A DNA stretch of 64,000 nt from G963663735 sp963663735 (GTDB taxonomy: Bacteria > Acidobacteriota > UBA6911 > RPQK01 > JAPXNP01): assembly GCA_963663735.2 (NCBI GenBank), contig CAXXHN010000002.1:1-64000 (forward strand), in the 5' to 3' direction. Shown here one piece after another: positions 52,855 through 61,579 of the stretch (positions are counted from its first letter, which is position 1; each line of letters starts with the position of its first letter). The notes below the pieces were generated by a model. The model saw only the letters and a program-made list of their open reading frames with translations. It did no database searches and was not told the DNA's origin. The translations under genes were made by a program, and so were the position numbers.

Positions 52855-55314
52855 ATGGAAAATATCCAAAAAAAATATCTGGAGAGGAAATACAAAGGGT
52901 TTGTTCTTCCCGCGGTTTTGGTACTGCTGCTTCTTCTAACGGCTGCCAGTGTCGGCTTGATTTACATGGCCAGTAATTCGATGAGCATGTCGGGGAGTGA
53001 CCTTGACAATACCCAGGCTTTTTACGGAGCAGAGGCCGGCATGGAAATGATGATGGCGGATCTTAGCAAACTGTTCAGCAATAATCAGTCCCCAACCGTC
53101 TCAGAAATTGCGGCTCTTGCTCAGTCAACTCCCCATATTACAGGGATAAGTTATAGCGAATATGAATTTGACGTGCCCAGTCAGAACGGGGTTCCATTAT
53201 CTACTACTCAGCACATCAGCTCTGGATCAAATGAAGGACTAATGGCACAGGTTGTGCCAATGACCCTGAATATAACATCCAGAAGTTCCGGGCGCAGCGA
53301 AGTCAAAATGAGAAGGCAAATAGAGGTCGCCCTGATTCCGGTCTTCCAGTTCGGCATTTTTTCTGATTCGGATTTGTCTTATTTCCCGGGACCGGCTTTT
53401 GATTTTGCGGGACGGGTTCACACCAATGGCAATCTTTTTCTGGCGGCAGACAATGCGGTGACCTTTCATAACAAGATCAGCGCTGCAGGGGATATTATAA
53501 GAAAGGAAATGGCCAATGGAGAAGGAACCTCTGGCAGATCTGGAGCTATCAAGGTTCCCCGGGCCGCTGGAGGATGTGACGGAAGCAAACCGGCCTGTCG
53601 AAACCTGGGCATGGATGAAGGCAGCAAGATTGTAGGTCCCGATTCCGCTGACAATCCGAACTGGATAAATATATCAACCAGTATTTACAATGGATTAATT
53701 GTGGATGGGGACACGGGTGCCAAGGAACTGTCCCTGCCTTTTGTCAGTGATGACATGAGTCCAGCTGAAATTATCAAGAGGCCGGGTTCTTCAGAAACCG
53801 ACAGCTCCAGTCTGAGTGAATCTAGGCTTTACAACAAAGCCCAGATCAGGGTTTTAATTAATGATAGTGACGGAGACCTTCCCGGGGGAGCGATTCAATT
53901 AGCTAATGAAGAGCCATACTATGACGGCGGTCAATATGGCGCAACTAATACCGCTTTTGCCGAAGGAAAAACCAGCTGGAATTCAGATTTCGTCAAACCA
54001 GCGGGAAGTGATACTCAATGGCCGTTGATTGACGGATATCTTTGTGTTGAACATCGGCTCTCGGACGGTACCTGGGAGAATGTCACAGAGGAGTGGCTGG
54101 GTCTGGGCATAGCCAGGGAAAATTCGGACGCGATTCTCAAGTTTCAGACCTTGAAATTCAACCCCACTTCCGGTAACCCTCTCACATCATTCACCAACAA
54201 TAACAAGAAAAAATCGAAAAATTTTTATCCGATCAACCTCTACGATACCAGGGAAGGCGAAGTACGTGACATCAGTCATGGATCATGGGATACAAGCGGC
54301 GCGGTTGGCGGCGTTATCAATGTAATAGAACTCGATGTCGCAAACCTGAAAAGATGGCTTAGCGGTGCCATTGGTTCCACTGGAAGTCAGACGGAATATT
54401 TGAGTCAAAACGGTTATATCCTGTATTTTTCAGATCGAAGGGGAATGCTGGTTCAGGATGGAAGTTACGGGTATGAAGACATTGTTAATCCTTCCAGCTA
54501 CAATGGAACGCCTAATGGTCAGATGGATGAAGCGGAAGATGTGAACAACGATGGAACGTTAAACTTGTATGGAGTTGACAATCTGGGTGAGGCATTTGGA
54601 GTTTCGAACGGTTCTCATGTTGCCAGGATTGACCTTACCGGCACCGGATACCTCAACAGGGTTTCGGGGGCACGCCATGGATTAAAGCTCGTAAACGGCG
54701 GCGCGGGTTCACTGCCTGTTAAGCCTGACGGCACCGGCGGGTTTACAGTAGCCAGTGAAAACCCGGTATATATTCAGGGGAATTATAATGCCGACTCTTC
54801 AGGTTTTAATTCAAGCAACCATGCCAACGCTTCTGTAATTGCCGATGCTGTAACCCTGCTCTCCAATAACTGGCGGGACTGGCAAAGTTTCAGACACCCG
54901 ACCTACGTGGGCTCAGGCACAGCAAGGCAAGCTTCGGAAACCTGGTACAGGGTTGCTATTGCAGCGGGGAAGAATATCAATTTTACCTACCCTGGTTACT
55001 TTCATGATGACTTCGGCACAGATGGTGGAACTCATAATTTTCTTAGATTCCTGGAGAGGTGGGCTTCTCAAACCTGTCATTACAAGGGTTCAATGGTAAG
55101 TCTTTATTATTCCCAGTACGGATCTGGAATATACAAATGCTGCGACACGGTATATACCGCTCCCAACAGGGCATACAGCTTTGATGATAGTTTTCTGGAC
55201 CCGGCAAACCTGCCGCCGGGAACCCCGATGTTCAGGGATGTTGTAAACCTGGGATTTAGACAAGTTTTTATAGAAGAACATGAAAATGACGATGAAGGTG
55301 ATGGTGGCAATTAG
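52855..55314 (+). CDS. PilX-like minor pilin with large C-terminal adhesin-like part
   Basis: An 819-residue pilus-tip type protein. The N-terminal PilX signature is YKGFVLPAVLVLLLLLTAAS with one membrane helix at about 14-37, then ASNSMSMSGSDLDNTQAFYG and AEAGMEMMMADL. The body is rich in G, N, S and T, with motifs common in large PilX-type proteins such as FDFAGRVHTNGNLFLAADN. A calcium-loop-like stretch (DEAEDVNNDGTLNLYG) lies near residue 560. Large PilX/PilY-like proteins act at the pilus tip in adhesion and assembly. GGAGAG upstream supports the ATG. It opens a set of four minor pilins interrupted by two tRNA genes. Confidence 0.8.
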   Translation: MENIQKKYLERKYKGFVLPAVLVLLLLLTAASVGLIYMASNSMSMSGSDLDNTQAFYGAEAGMEMMMADLSKLFSNNQSPTVSEIAALAQSTPHITGISYSEYEFDVPSQNGVPLSTTQHISSGSNEGLMAQVVPMTLNITSRSSGRSEVKMRRQIEVALIPVFQFGIFSDSDLSYFPGPAFDFAGRVHTNGNLFLAADNAVTFHNKISAAGDIIRKEMANGEGTSGRSGAIKVPRAAGGCDGSKPACRNLGMDEGSKIVGPDSADNPNWINISTSIYNGLIVDGDTGAKELSLPFVSDDMSPAEIIKRPGSSETDSSSLSESRLYNKAQIRVLINDSDGDLPGGAIQLANEEPYYDGGQYGATNTAFAEGKTSWNSDFVKPAGSDTQWPLIDGYLCVEHRLSDGTWENVTEEWLGLGIARENSDAILKFQTLKFNPTSGNPLTSFTNNNKKKSKNFYPINLYDTREGEVRDISHGSWDTSGAVGGVINVIELDVANLKRWLSGAIGSTGSQTEYLSQNGYILYFSDRRGMLVQDGSYGYEDIVNPSSYNGTPNGQMDEAEDVNNDGTLNLYGVDNLGEAFGVSNGSHVARIDLTGTGYLNRVSGARHGLKLVNGGAGSLPVKPDGTGGFTVASENPVYIQGNYNADSSGFNSSNHANASVIADAVTLLSNNWRDWQSFRHPTYVGSGTARQASETWYRVAIAAGKNINFTYPGYFHDDFGTDGGTHNFLRFLERWASQTCHYKGSMVSLYYSQYGSGIYKCCDTVYTAPNRAYSFDDSFLDPANLPPGTPMFRDVVNLGFRQVFIEEHENDDEGDGGN

Positions 55315-55450
55315 TCTTTATAGGGGTGATTGATTTTGTTCAGGTAACAACTCCACAAAGGGTGAAATCCCTCAGGCTCAGGAATGCAGGTTTCCAGTAC
55401 CTGTTGACTTGCTATCACCGCATGGACCCTTGTTTTAACTGAAAAGGGAT

Positions 55451-55527
55451 TGGTCGGGGCAGAGGGATTCGAACCCCCGACATCCTGCTCCCAAAGCAGG
55501 CGCGCTACCGGACTGCGCCATGCCCCG
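55451..55527 (-). tRNA. tRNA-Pro (TGG anticodon)
   Basis: The minus strand folds into a cloverleaf: acceptor CGGGGCA/TGCCCCG with encoded ACCA at 55451-55454, and anticodon stem CCTGC/GCAGG around TTTGGGA, giving anticodon TGG. The T arm contains GGTTCGAATCC. It is divergent from tRNA-Leu. Confidence 0.96.
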
Positions 55528-55565
55528 ATTGGTTTCGTGGACCGTCAGTATACCAAAAGATTGAG

Positions 55566-55594
55566 TTTCTGAAAAGATTGCCGCTTTTCAGAAA
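55566..55594. repeat. Perfect 11-bp inverted repeat between two tRNA genes
   Basis: TTTCTGAAAAG (55566-55576) and CTTTTCAGAAA (55584-55594) are perfect complements around ATTGCCG. The repeat lies in the shared upstream region of the divergent tRNA-Pro and tRNA-Leu genes, so it cannot be an ordinary terminator of either and may be an operator or a terminator of an unseen transcript. Confidence 0.6.
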
Positions 55595-55666
55595 ACCCTG
55601 ATTAAGTTTACAATAGCTTTCCTGCGGAGACCTGTTCATTTTATCAGGATTACTTGCAGGGTTAAT

Positions 55667-55753
55667 GCGAGAGTGGCGGAATTGGCAGACGCGCCAGATT
55701 TAGGATCTGGTGCCCTAAAGGGCGTGGGGGTTCGAGTCCCCCCTTTCGCACCA
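55667..55753 (+). tRNA. tRNA-Leu (TAG anticodon)
   Basis: A class II tRNA with a long variable arm. The acceptor GCGAGAG pairs with CTTTCGC (one G-T pair), CCA is encoded at 55751-55753, and the anticodon stem CCAGA/TCTGG encloses TTTAGGA, giving anticodon TAG. The variable arm GCCCTAAAGGGC is a good hairpin. Confidence 0.96.
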
Positions 55754-55950
55754 GGGTGGCAACGGGTTACGAGTGGCAGCCTTTTATTTATGAATCTATT
55801 TTAAATAATTGATAGAAATAATGTTACTATCATATTAGATACATCCTCCAGGAAATTTTACCGGGGTTTCCCCTGTCTGGGTAGCAGGCTGCACATTTGG
55901 TGAGTTACGTCACCTAAATATGGTACTAAATATAGATAGAATCAAAACAG

Positions 55951-56547
55951 ATGAATTTTAAGAGAATGTTTCCTGTTAATTCTTCCGCAAGGGTCAGTGC
56001 GGTCTTTTACCGGTCTGATAAGGGAGTTACGTTTGTTGAACTGCTGCTGGTGGTAGCACTGGCAGCAGTTGTGGCGGCTGCTGCATACCCTGTAATTTCT
56101 TCAACCATGGAATACTACGAGACCGAATCCGCAATGCAACTGGTTTTAAGCAGTATCAGGGAATCAAGGCAAGAAGCGGTTGATGGCCGCAGGGCCTTTA
56201 AGCTGGTCTTTTCTGCACCTGGCTCAATTGTTATCAGGAGACAGAATGATAACTTCCGCTTTGTTTTGGACCGACAGCTTTCGTTACCTGAAAATGTAGT
56301 ATTCGAACGCCCTTCAGGGATTCCCAGCATCAGCATCATCTCAAACAGGAAGGATATTGACTTTGGAGGCAGGAAGAACTTTCGATTTCTGGCGGACGGT
56401 TCCGCGGTAAATAACAAAGGTCAGATAATATCAGGTGTCGTGTATATATCACATTCCGCCAGGCCCGATGAGTGCAGGGCAGTCTCCGTTTTTGGAGGGA
56501 CCGGGTTGACCAGGGCCTGGACCTATGAGGGCGGACAATGGGAATAA
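55951..56547 (+). CDS. FimT/GspH-type minor pilin (set 1)
   Basis: A 198-residue pseudopilin. The prepilin peptidase site is KGVTFVELLLVVALAAVVAA (G then a hydrophobic helix with E at position +5), after an unusually long 28-residue leader. The domain DFGGRKNFRFLADGSAVNNK is typical of GspH/FimT, which helps start pilus assembly. The coding frame overlaps the following pilV-like gene by 10 bases, so the two are translated together. The start has no clear ribosome site; a shorter start is possible. Confidence 0.85.
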   Translation: MNFKRMFPVNSSARVSAVFYRSDKGVTFVELLLVVALAAVVAAAAYPVISSTMEYYETESAMQLVLSSIRESRQEAVDGRRAFKLVFSAPGSIVIRRQNDNFRFVLDRQLSLPENVVFERPSGIPSISIISNRKDIDFGGRKNFRFLADGSAVNNKGQIISGVVYISHSARPDECRAVSVFGGTGLTRAWTYEGGQWE

Positions 56548-57074
56548 TCAGGTTGAGAAATGAACAAGGTTTCACCTTGATTGAATTCATGATAGCCACC
56601 ATAATCCTGGTTGTAGGGCTATTGGGCTTGCTGGCCTTGTATTCCTATGCCCTGGCAACAGTTACATTATCCGATGAGAACTCAATCGCCAAGCAGAAGG
56701 CAAGGGAAACACTGGAGAGCATTTACACGGCGAGAAACACTTCCCAGATATCTTTCAGCATGATTAATAATGTTTCCAACGGGGGCATTTTTGTGGATGG
56801 TGAGTTGCCTTTGACTACACCCGGTAATGATGGTTTGGTCGGGACAGCGGATGATGGGAATGTTGAAATCATGATAACGGCTGGGGACGATGGTATTGTG
56901 GGCACCGAGGATGATGAAACCAAAACACTGGATTATTTCACGAGGCAAATAATTATTGCTCAGCCCGCGACCGCTTCAGATTTGAAGGGCATCCAGGTGA
57001 TAATTACATACACAACACCTACGGGCCTGACCCAGTATTATACCGTCAATTCACTAATTTCCCGCTACAGATAG
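56538..57074 (+). CDS. PilV-type minor pilin with calcium-loop-like repeats (set 1)
   Basis: A 178-residue minor pilin. The signal QGFTLIEFMIATIILVVGLL is a standard prepilin processing site and helix, and the length and GLLGLLALYS suggest PilV. Two copies of an acidic motif follow near residues 93 and 113: GNDGLVGTADD and GDDGIVGTEDD. They resemble the D-x-DG-x-x-GT-x-DD repeats of secreted proteins thought to bind calcium. It overlaps the fimT-like gene and is followed 12 bases later by the pilW-like gene. Confidence 0.83.
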   Translation: MGIIRLRNEQGFTLIEFMIATIILVVGLLGLLALYSYALATVTLSDENSIAKQKARETLESIYTARNTSQISFSMINNVSNGGIFVDGELPLTTPGNDGLVGTADDGNVEIMITAGDDGIVGTEDDETKTLDYFTRQIIIAQPATASDLKGIQVIITYTTPTGLTQYYTVNSLISRYR

Positions 57075-57086
57075 GATTAACCAGGA

Positions 57087-58148
57087 ATGAATCATATTCA
57101 GAAAGTCCGTCAATCCGGGTTCACCCTAATTGAGGCAATGATAGTTCTTTTACTTTCGGCAGGTTTATTTGCCTCTACATTGTCTCTGCTTCGTCCCGCT
57201 GTGGATATCAGCGCCTTTTCGAAACAGAGAGGGGAAATGATCATGAATTCCAGGGCTACCATGAATTCCGTAGTTCGCGAGCTGTCTATTGCCGGAACTG
57301 GATTGCCTCAGGGTGGTATCCAACTGCCTGACGGCAATGGTCTTGACGGCAGGCCCAGATTCGGGTGTGATTCTGTCCACGGGTGCTGGCTCAATTCAAC
57401 TGCAGTGTTCCCTAATAACAGGCTTTACTACATAACCCCGGGACACAATACATTCACTCTTGCCAATGGGCAGCCTAATGATTCCGTAACCCTTGCCTAT
57501 CGGGATGAATCCCTGGATCTGGACCAGTTTCCCCTGGTGGACATCTCTGCGAATGGGACTGAGATTACCTTTGATTCCCGGACCAACCCGGGAATAACCA
57601 ATACTGCAACCGGCTTAATAGCCGGGGATGTCCTGGTGCTACTGAATGCAAATGGAAGTGCCGCCGCGGTAGTTACTGATGTTGTTTCTGACACAGAGGT
57701 CCATTTGAAAAAGGATGATGCCATTAATTTTAATCAACCGGATGCTGAATATGGCAACATAAGGTCCTTGGCCAATGCCGAATCTCCTGGCGATTATCCC
57801 CCAACCTCAGCATTTCGAATTAATATAGTAACCTACTTTATGGCTGTAGATCCTCAACTTCCTGATGTCGTATTTATGATGAGGCAAGTTAATACTCATG
57901 AGCCGGTTCCTGTCGCTGAAGGAATTGAAAGAACCGAGGTAACTTTTGATATTTATGATGATGCCAGCCAGACCGCCTCTTCAGGATTGGTTTCAGCCCA
58001 GGGATTCCCCAATCAGATCCGCAAGGTAAATTTGTCCATTTGGAGTAAATCCCCCAAGGAGGGCCTCTTCGGGAGGAAAAATGACAGGCAGGTAATCACC
58101 AGCTCTGTAAGTGCCAGGAATCTTTCATTTACTGACAGGTACGATTAA
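57087..58148 (+). CDS. PilW-type minor pilin (set 1)
   Basis: A 353-residue minor pilin. The processing site and helix are SGFTLIEAMIVLLLSAGLFA. The globular part is long and beta-rich, with the PilW-like MNSRATMNSVVRELSIAGTG segment after the helix, and LANGQPNDSVTLAYRDES further on. AGGA precedes the ATG. It is the last gene of the first pilin set; a 244-base spacer follows before the second set. Confidence 0.82.
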   Translation: MNHIQKVRQSGFTLIEAMIVLLLSAGLFASTLSLLRPAVDISAFSKQRGEMIMNSRATMNSVVRELSIAGTGLPQGGIQLPDGNGLDGRPRFGCDSVHGCWLNSTAVFPNNRLYYITPGHNTFTLANGQPNDSVTLAYRDESLDLDQFPLVDISANGTEITFDSRTNPGITNTATGLIAGDVLVLLNANGSAAAVVTDVVSDTEVHLKKDDAINFNQPDAEYGNIRSLANAESPGDYPPTSAFRINIVTYFMAVDPQLPDVVFMMRQVNTHEPVPVAEGIERTEVTFDIYDDASQTASSGLVSAQGFPNQIRKVNLSIWSKSPKEGLFGRKNDRQVITSSVSARNLSFTDRYD

Positions 58149-58392
58149 GAAATTCCAGTAACCTGATTTAAGGATTATGGCCTTTATCAGAGAATTCAGG
58201 GAATATTTTTTGAATAGTGGAATGTAACATTGGATGGTGATTGCCAGAGTTTCAATAAAGTTGCCTTTTGGAGAATAATGAAAAGCAGGCGGGAGAGTTT
58301 ATTTTTATTGACAGAGAGGTTAATCTTTCGTAACGATTTGACAGGTCTTACTAAAGATTGACATGAATAGAGGATGTATTAAATAGGTATTT

Positions 58393-58851
58393 ATGCGTTG
58401 TGTTGTCAAAGGTTTCACATTAATTGAACTATTACTTGTAGTGGGTTTATTTGCTATTGTTACAGCAATGGCTGTCCCGCAGATTCAGGCGACACTGGAT
58501 GGGGAAAGACTGGTTACTTCCCGGGATAATCTTGCTGCTGAGCTTGATTTAGCAAGGACAATGGCTGTTTCCAGGAACGCCACTTATGAAATTCAGGTTG
58601 ACACTGCAGCTGGAACATACCAGATAGTGGATATAGAAGACCCTAATAATCCTCCCAGGAGCCAGAAGCAGCTTGAACCAGGAATAAATCTGGGAAATAA
58701 TCCTAATCCTCCGATTCGGTTTTTTGCCAGGGGTTACTCTACTGGAGGCTCAGTTGTTTTGGTTTCAGCAGGTGGGAATGCATGCACGTTGACAGTCAGC
58801 CGGTCAGGGCAGGTGCAGGCGGGAGACATAATGGTTTATGGAACTAGATAA
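58393..58851 (+). CDS. FimT/GspH-type minor pilin (set 2)
   Basis: A 152-residue pseudopilin. MRCVVKGFTLIELLLVVGLF has a short leader ending in G, then F, with the conserved E. ELDLARTMAVSRNATYEIQV is the common FimT/GspH region. It opens the second minor pilin set. Two TTGACA hexamers lie upstream at 58338-58343 and 58358-58363, but neither has a good -10 partner. It overlaps the next gene by 14 bases. Confidence 0.87.
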   Translation: MRCVVKGFTLIELLLVVGLFAIVTAMAVPQIQATLDGERLVTSRDNLAAELDLARTMAVSRNATYEIQVDTAAGTYQIVDIEDPNNPPRSQKQLEPGINLGNNPNPPIRFFARGYSTGGSVVLVSAGGNACTLTVSRSGQVQAGDIMVYGTR

Positions 58852-59305
58852 TAATCGCAGTCAAAAAGGTTTTTCTCTTGTTGAGACCATCGTGGCTATA
58901 GTGATCATAACCGTGGGGCTCGTCACTCTCGCCCACTTGATGACTGTTAGCATTGTCTTGCACGAGAGGACGGAATCTAATCTCAAATCAGTTCAGATTG
59001 CCCAGGGGAAGATGGAGTCACTCAAAGCACAGTTTAATAGTTTTGTGAGCAGCGGAGACCTCCCCGGAGATTTGTCAGCAGGTACCCATGGTCCTGAAAC
59101 AGTCGTGATACAAACCGATGAGACTGATACCCAGAATTATCTCTCATTTGATGTGAACTGGAATATTGCCGATATGTCCGGAGGTATAAAACAGGTCACT
59201 CTATCGGTTAACCCTGTGCCATACAGGCCCACTGGGGGAGGGGATGGCGACTATTCGGTTAATTCGGTCAATCCCGTGACCATAACTTCGGTGTTAGCAC
59301 CATGA
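58838..59305 (+). CDS. PilV-type minor pilin (set 2)
   Basis: A 155-residue minor pilin. QKGFSLVETIVAIVIITVGL is the prepilin site and helix, followed by the PilV-like HLMTVSIVLHERTESNLKSV and IAQGKMESLKAQFNSF. The start ATG lies inside the end of the previous gene, and its stop overlaps the next start as ATGA. Tight overlaps show that the FimT, PilV and PilW proteins of this set are made together. Confidence 0.85.
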   Translation: MELDNNRSQKGFSLVETIVAIVIITVGLVTLAHLMTVSIVLHERTESNLKSVQIAQGKMESLKAQFNSFVSSGDLPGDLSAGTHGPETVVIQTDETDTQNYLSFDVNWNIADMSGGIKQVTLSVNPVPYRPTGGGDGDYSVNSVNPVTITSVLAP

Positions 59306-60087
59306 ATAAAAAAAATAATAGAGGATTTTCATTGATAGAATTGCTGATCACCGTAGCAGTTTTGACTGTTGTGTCGGGCGCAGCAATCAGCATGATGTAC
59401 CAGAGCCAATTTGTTTACACTGAACAGAGCCAGTTGACAGATGCTTCCCAGCAGATTCGTTCCGCCATGGATCAGGTTGTCAGAGTTTTCAGGCAGGCGG
59501 GCAGCGACCCCCTGGCAACGAACGCCGTACCCGCGGTAACTGTCCTGGGTTCCGGATATGTAAGAATATCCAGTGACCTGACCGGGAGTGTAGCGAGCGT
59601 CACCGCGGAAAGCCTGGAGTCAACCGGGGATCCGGACGGCACTCTTTCCAGCCTCGGGGAAATCGTTACCTTCCGGTATGACCCTGACAGTGAACAGCTT
59701 TTTATGGACATGGGTTATGGAGAAGGTGTCCTGGCGGGGAATGTATCAGCTTTCGACCTGTCCTATTTTGATGCCTCCGGTGCCGCTACTTCAGTGGATC
59801 AGGACATAGCTTTTGTCAAGATCAGCATGACTGGAAGGTCTGAAGATGCCGACGGTCGGACCGGGAGCCGTAACGCATTGAGTTTTTCCTCTGAAGTTTT
59901 CCTCCGCAGCCAGTCTTTGGCGGCAAATAATTTCTATTCCTCAACGGCAGGTAGTGGAGATGTTGGCGGAGGAACAGGGGGAGATACTGATCCTGGAAAT
60001 GGCAATGGCAATGGAAATGGAAATGGAAATGGAAATGGCAATGGCAATGGAAATGGAAATGGAAATGGAAATGGCAGGAAAAAATAG
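59302..60087 (+). CDS. PilW-type minor pilin with glycine-asparagine tail (set 2)
   Basis: A 261-residue minor pilin. NRGFSLIELLITVAVLTVVS is the prepilin site and helix; ASQQIRSAMDQVVRVFRQAG is the usual PilW segment. The last part is highly unusual: GGTGGDTDPGN and then an uninterrupted run of GN dipeptides (13 in all) ending GRKK. The tail is encoded by a hexamer repeat and may be a flexible or exposed surface stalk whose length can change by slippage. The start overlaps the previous stop by four bases. Confidence 0.85.
   Translation: MNKKNNRGFSLIELLITVAVLTVVSGAAISMMYQSQFVYTEQSQLTDASQQIRSAMDQVVRVFRQAGSDPLATNAVPAVTVLGSGYVRISSDLTGSVASVTAESLESTGDPDGTLSSLGEIVTFRYDPDSEQLFMDMGYGEGVLAGNVSAFDLSYFDASGAATSVDQDIAFVKISMTGRSEDADGRTGSRNALSFSSEVFLRSQSLAANNFYSSTAGSGDVGGGTGGDTDPGNGNGNGNGNGNGNGNGNGNGNGNGNGRKK
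59995..60072 (+). repeat. Hexamer tandem repeat encoding (Gly-Asn)n
   Basis: Thirteen in-frame hexamers of two kinds, GGAAAT and GGCAAT. The order is one GGAAAT, then the 36-base block of two GGCAAT and four GGAAAT (60001-60036), repeated exactly at 60037-60072. All units code for Gly-Asn, so changes in number would keep the frame. Confidence 0.95.
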
Positions 60088-60142
60088 CAGAGTATCCCGA
60101 TGGTAATCCGGACCTGTTTCTGCAGTCCGAGAGGCTGGAATT

Positions 60143-61519
60143 ATGAAAACTAAAAAACAAAATGAAGAGGGAATGGCGCTTTTATTTGCGATAATCATCT
60201 CCTTGTTTGTCACTGTTCTGGGTCTTGGACTCACTATGTTCAGCATTACGGAATATTCTTCAGCCCGCGAGTATCAAAGTCACCAGGAGGCTTTCGCCAT
60301 TGCTGATGGGGCATACAACATGGTTAAGGGTTCCCTCCGGGGTCAGGATCTGACAACACTGCTCTCCACCTATACCAATGTGCCGGAGTATGTTGATTCT
60401 ACAGCTATTTCAGGGGGCACTCCTCATTACAGAAACCCGATTTATCCCATCGATGCCAGGAATATTGATTTCAGGAACCCTCCTCAGCCGGTGGGAACGA
60501 TCAGGGTACCGGGACTATTAACCCCGCCATCCGGGACACTCCTGGGGACAGGCTACTTTTTTGCCCGGGTCAGCGATAACAACGACGGGGACAGTGATAC
60601 AACATTTGATTCTGACAATTCGGTATTTCTCAGGATAATAGGGGTAAGTCCGGCGCCATTGGCTGAAATAACATCTCACGAAAGTTTTGTGAAGAATGCT
60701 GTTTCTGTGATTGAGACCATGGTTAAAAGAGACACCAGTTTCAATATAGGAGCCCCTCTTTCAATTCCCGGGCCTGATGTGAATATCCGTATCAAGGGAA
60801 CCGCGTTTTCCATAACCGGAGATGAAGATCATCCGGGAGTATCGGTTTTCTATGATGATATGGGCAGCGATGCTGCCGCAACGGCACAATCTGTTTACAA
60901 TTCCCTTAACAAAAACGCCAGGGACAACATAACCGGAGCCGAGGGTGATTTCGGAGCGGCTCCGGCGCCTTCGATTAAGGATGACACTGATACCATACGT
61001 AACAATCCAGATCCCAGCGCCCAAAATATTCTGGACGCTAATTTTCTGGGCAATTTTGTAGAAAGCCTGACAAGCATAGCAGACGATTACTATGAGGGAA
61101 GTACTCATTTTGCCGGGGGCACCGAGTTTGGTACTGAAAGCCATCCTACCATTACCTACATTGATGGAGATGTTCACCTCTCCGGGAACGGGTCCGGATA
61201 TGGAATACTGGTAATCACCGGATCTCTTCGTTACACCGGGGCCTTTGATTACAATGGGTTGGTTTTGGTCGTAGGTGAAGGGGATGCCGATCTTCGGGGC
61301 GCGAACAAGGATATTACCGGAGGGATGATTGTCGCTAAGCTTGAAGATGACGGAAGTGGGGGGTATGAATATGGTGCCCCCACCGTGGGAATCTATGGGA
61401 ACAGCCATTTTCTTTTTGATAGCACATCAATAAATCTGGCCATTAGCATGCTCCCCATGCAAACCGTTATGTGGAGAGAGATCACCCCGGATATTGAGCC
61501 GGTAATGGCAAGTAACTAA
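60143..61519 (+). CDS. PilX-like minor pilin (set 2)
   Basis: A 458-residue protein. EEGMALLFAIIISLFVTVLG is the PilX-like N-terminal helix, and EYQSHQEAFAIADGAYNMVK is the conserved region after it. The C-terminal half resembles a domain common in PilX-type proteins: PTITYIDGDVHLSGNGSGYG, then ILVITGSLRYTGAFDYNGLV and LVVGEGDADLRGANKDITGG. It is shorter than the 819-residue PilX of set 1 and differs widely from it, so the two are not recent copies. It ends the second set and is convergent with the glycosyltransferase gene. Confidence 0.8.
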   Translation: MKTKKQNEEGMALLFAIIISLFVTVLGLGLTMFSITEYSSAREYQSHQEAFAIADGAYNMVKGSLRGQDLTTLLSTYTNVPEYVDSTAISGGTPHYRNPIYPIDARNIDFRNPPQPVGTIRVPGLLTPPSGTLLGTGYFFARVSDNNDGDSDTTFDSDNSVFLRIIGVSPAPLAEITSHESFVKNAVSVIETMVKRDTSFNIGAPLSIPGPDVNIRIKGTAFSITGDEDHPGVSVFYDDMGSDAAATAQSVYNSLNKNARDNITGAEGDFGAAPAPSIKDDTDTIRNNPDPSAQNILDANFLGNFVESLTSIADDYYEGSTHFAGGTEFGTESHPTITYIDGDVHLSGNGSGYGILVITGSLRYTGAFDYNGLVLVVGEGDADLRGANKDITGGMIVAKLEDDGSGGYEYGAPTVGIYGNSHFLFDSTSINLAISMLPMQTVMWREITPDIEPVMASN

Positions 61520-61579
61520 CCCGCGATGTTAACCACCTGACTATAGCAGTGATATAGAGACATCTGCCCTGGCTGCCCA

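Noticed and set aside
59822..60246. Minus-strand frames opposite the Gly-Asn hexamer repeat
   Set aside because: They are open only because GGAAAT/GGCAAT repeats read as repetitive I/S or H/F codons on the other strand; the plus-strand pilin is clearly the real gene.
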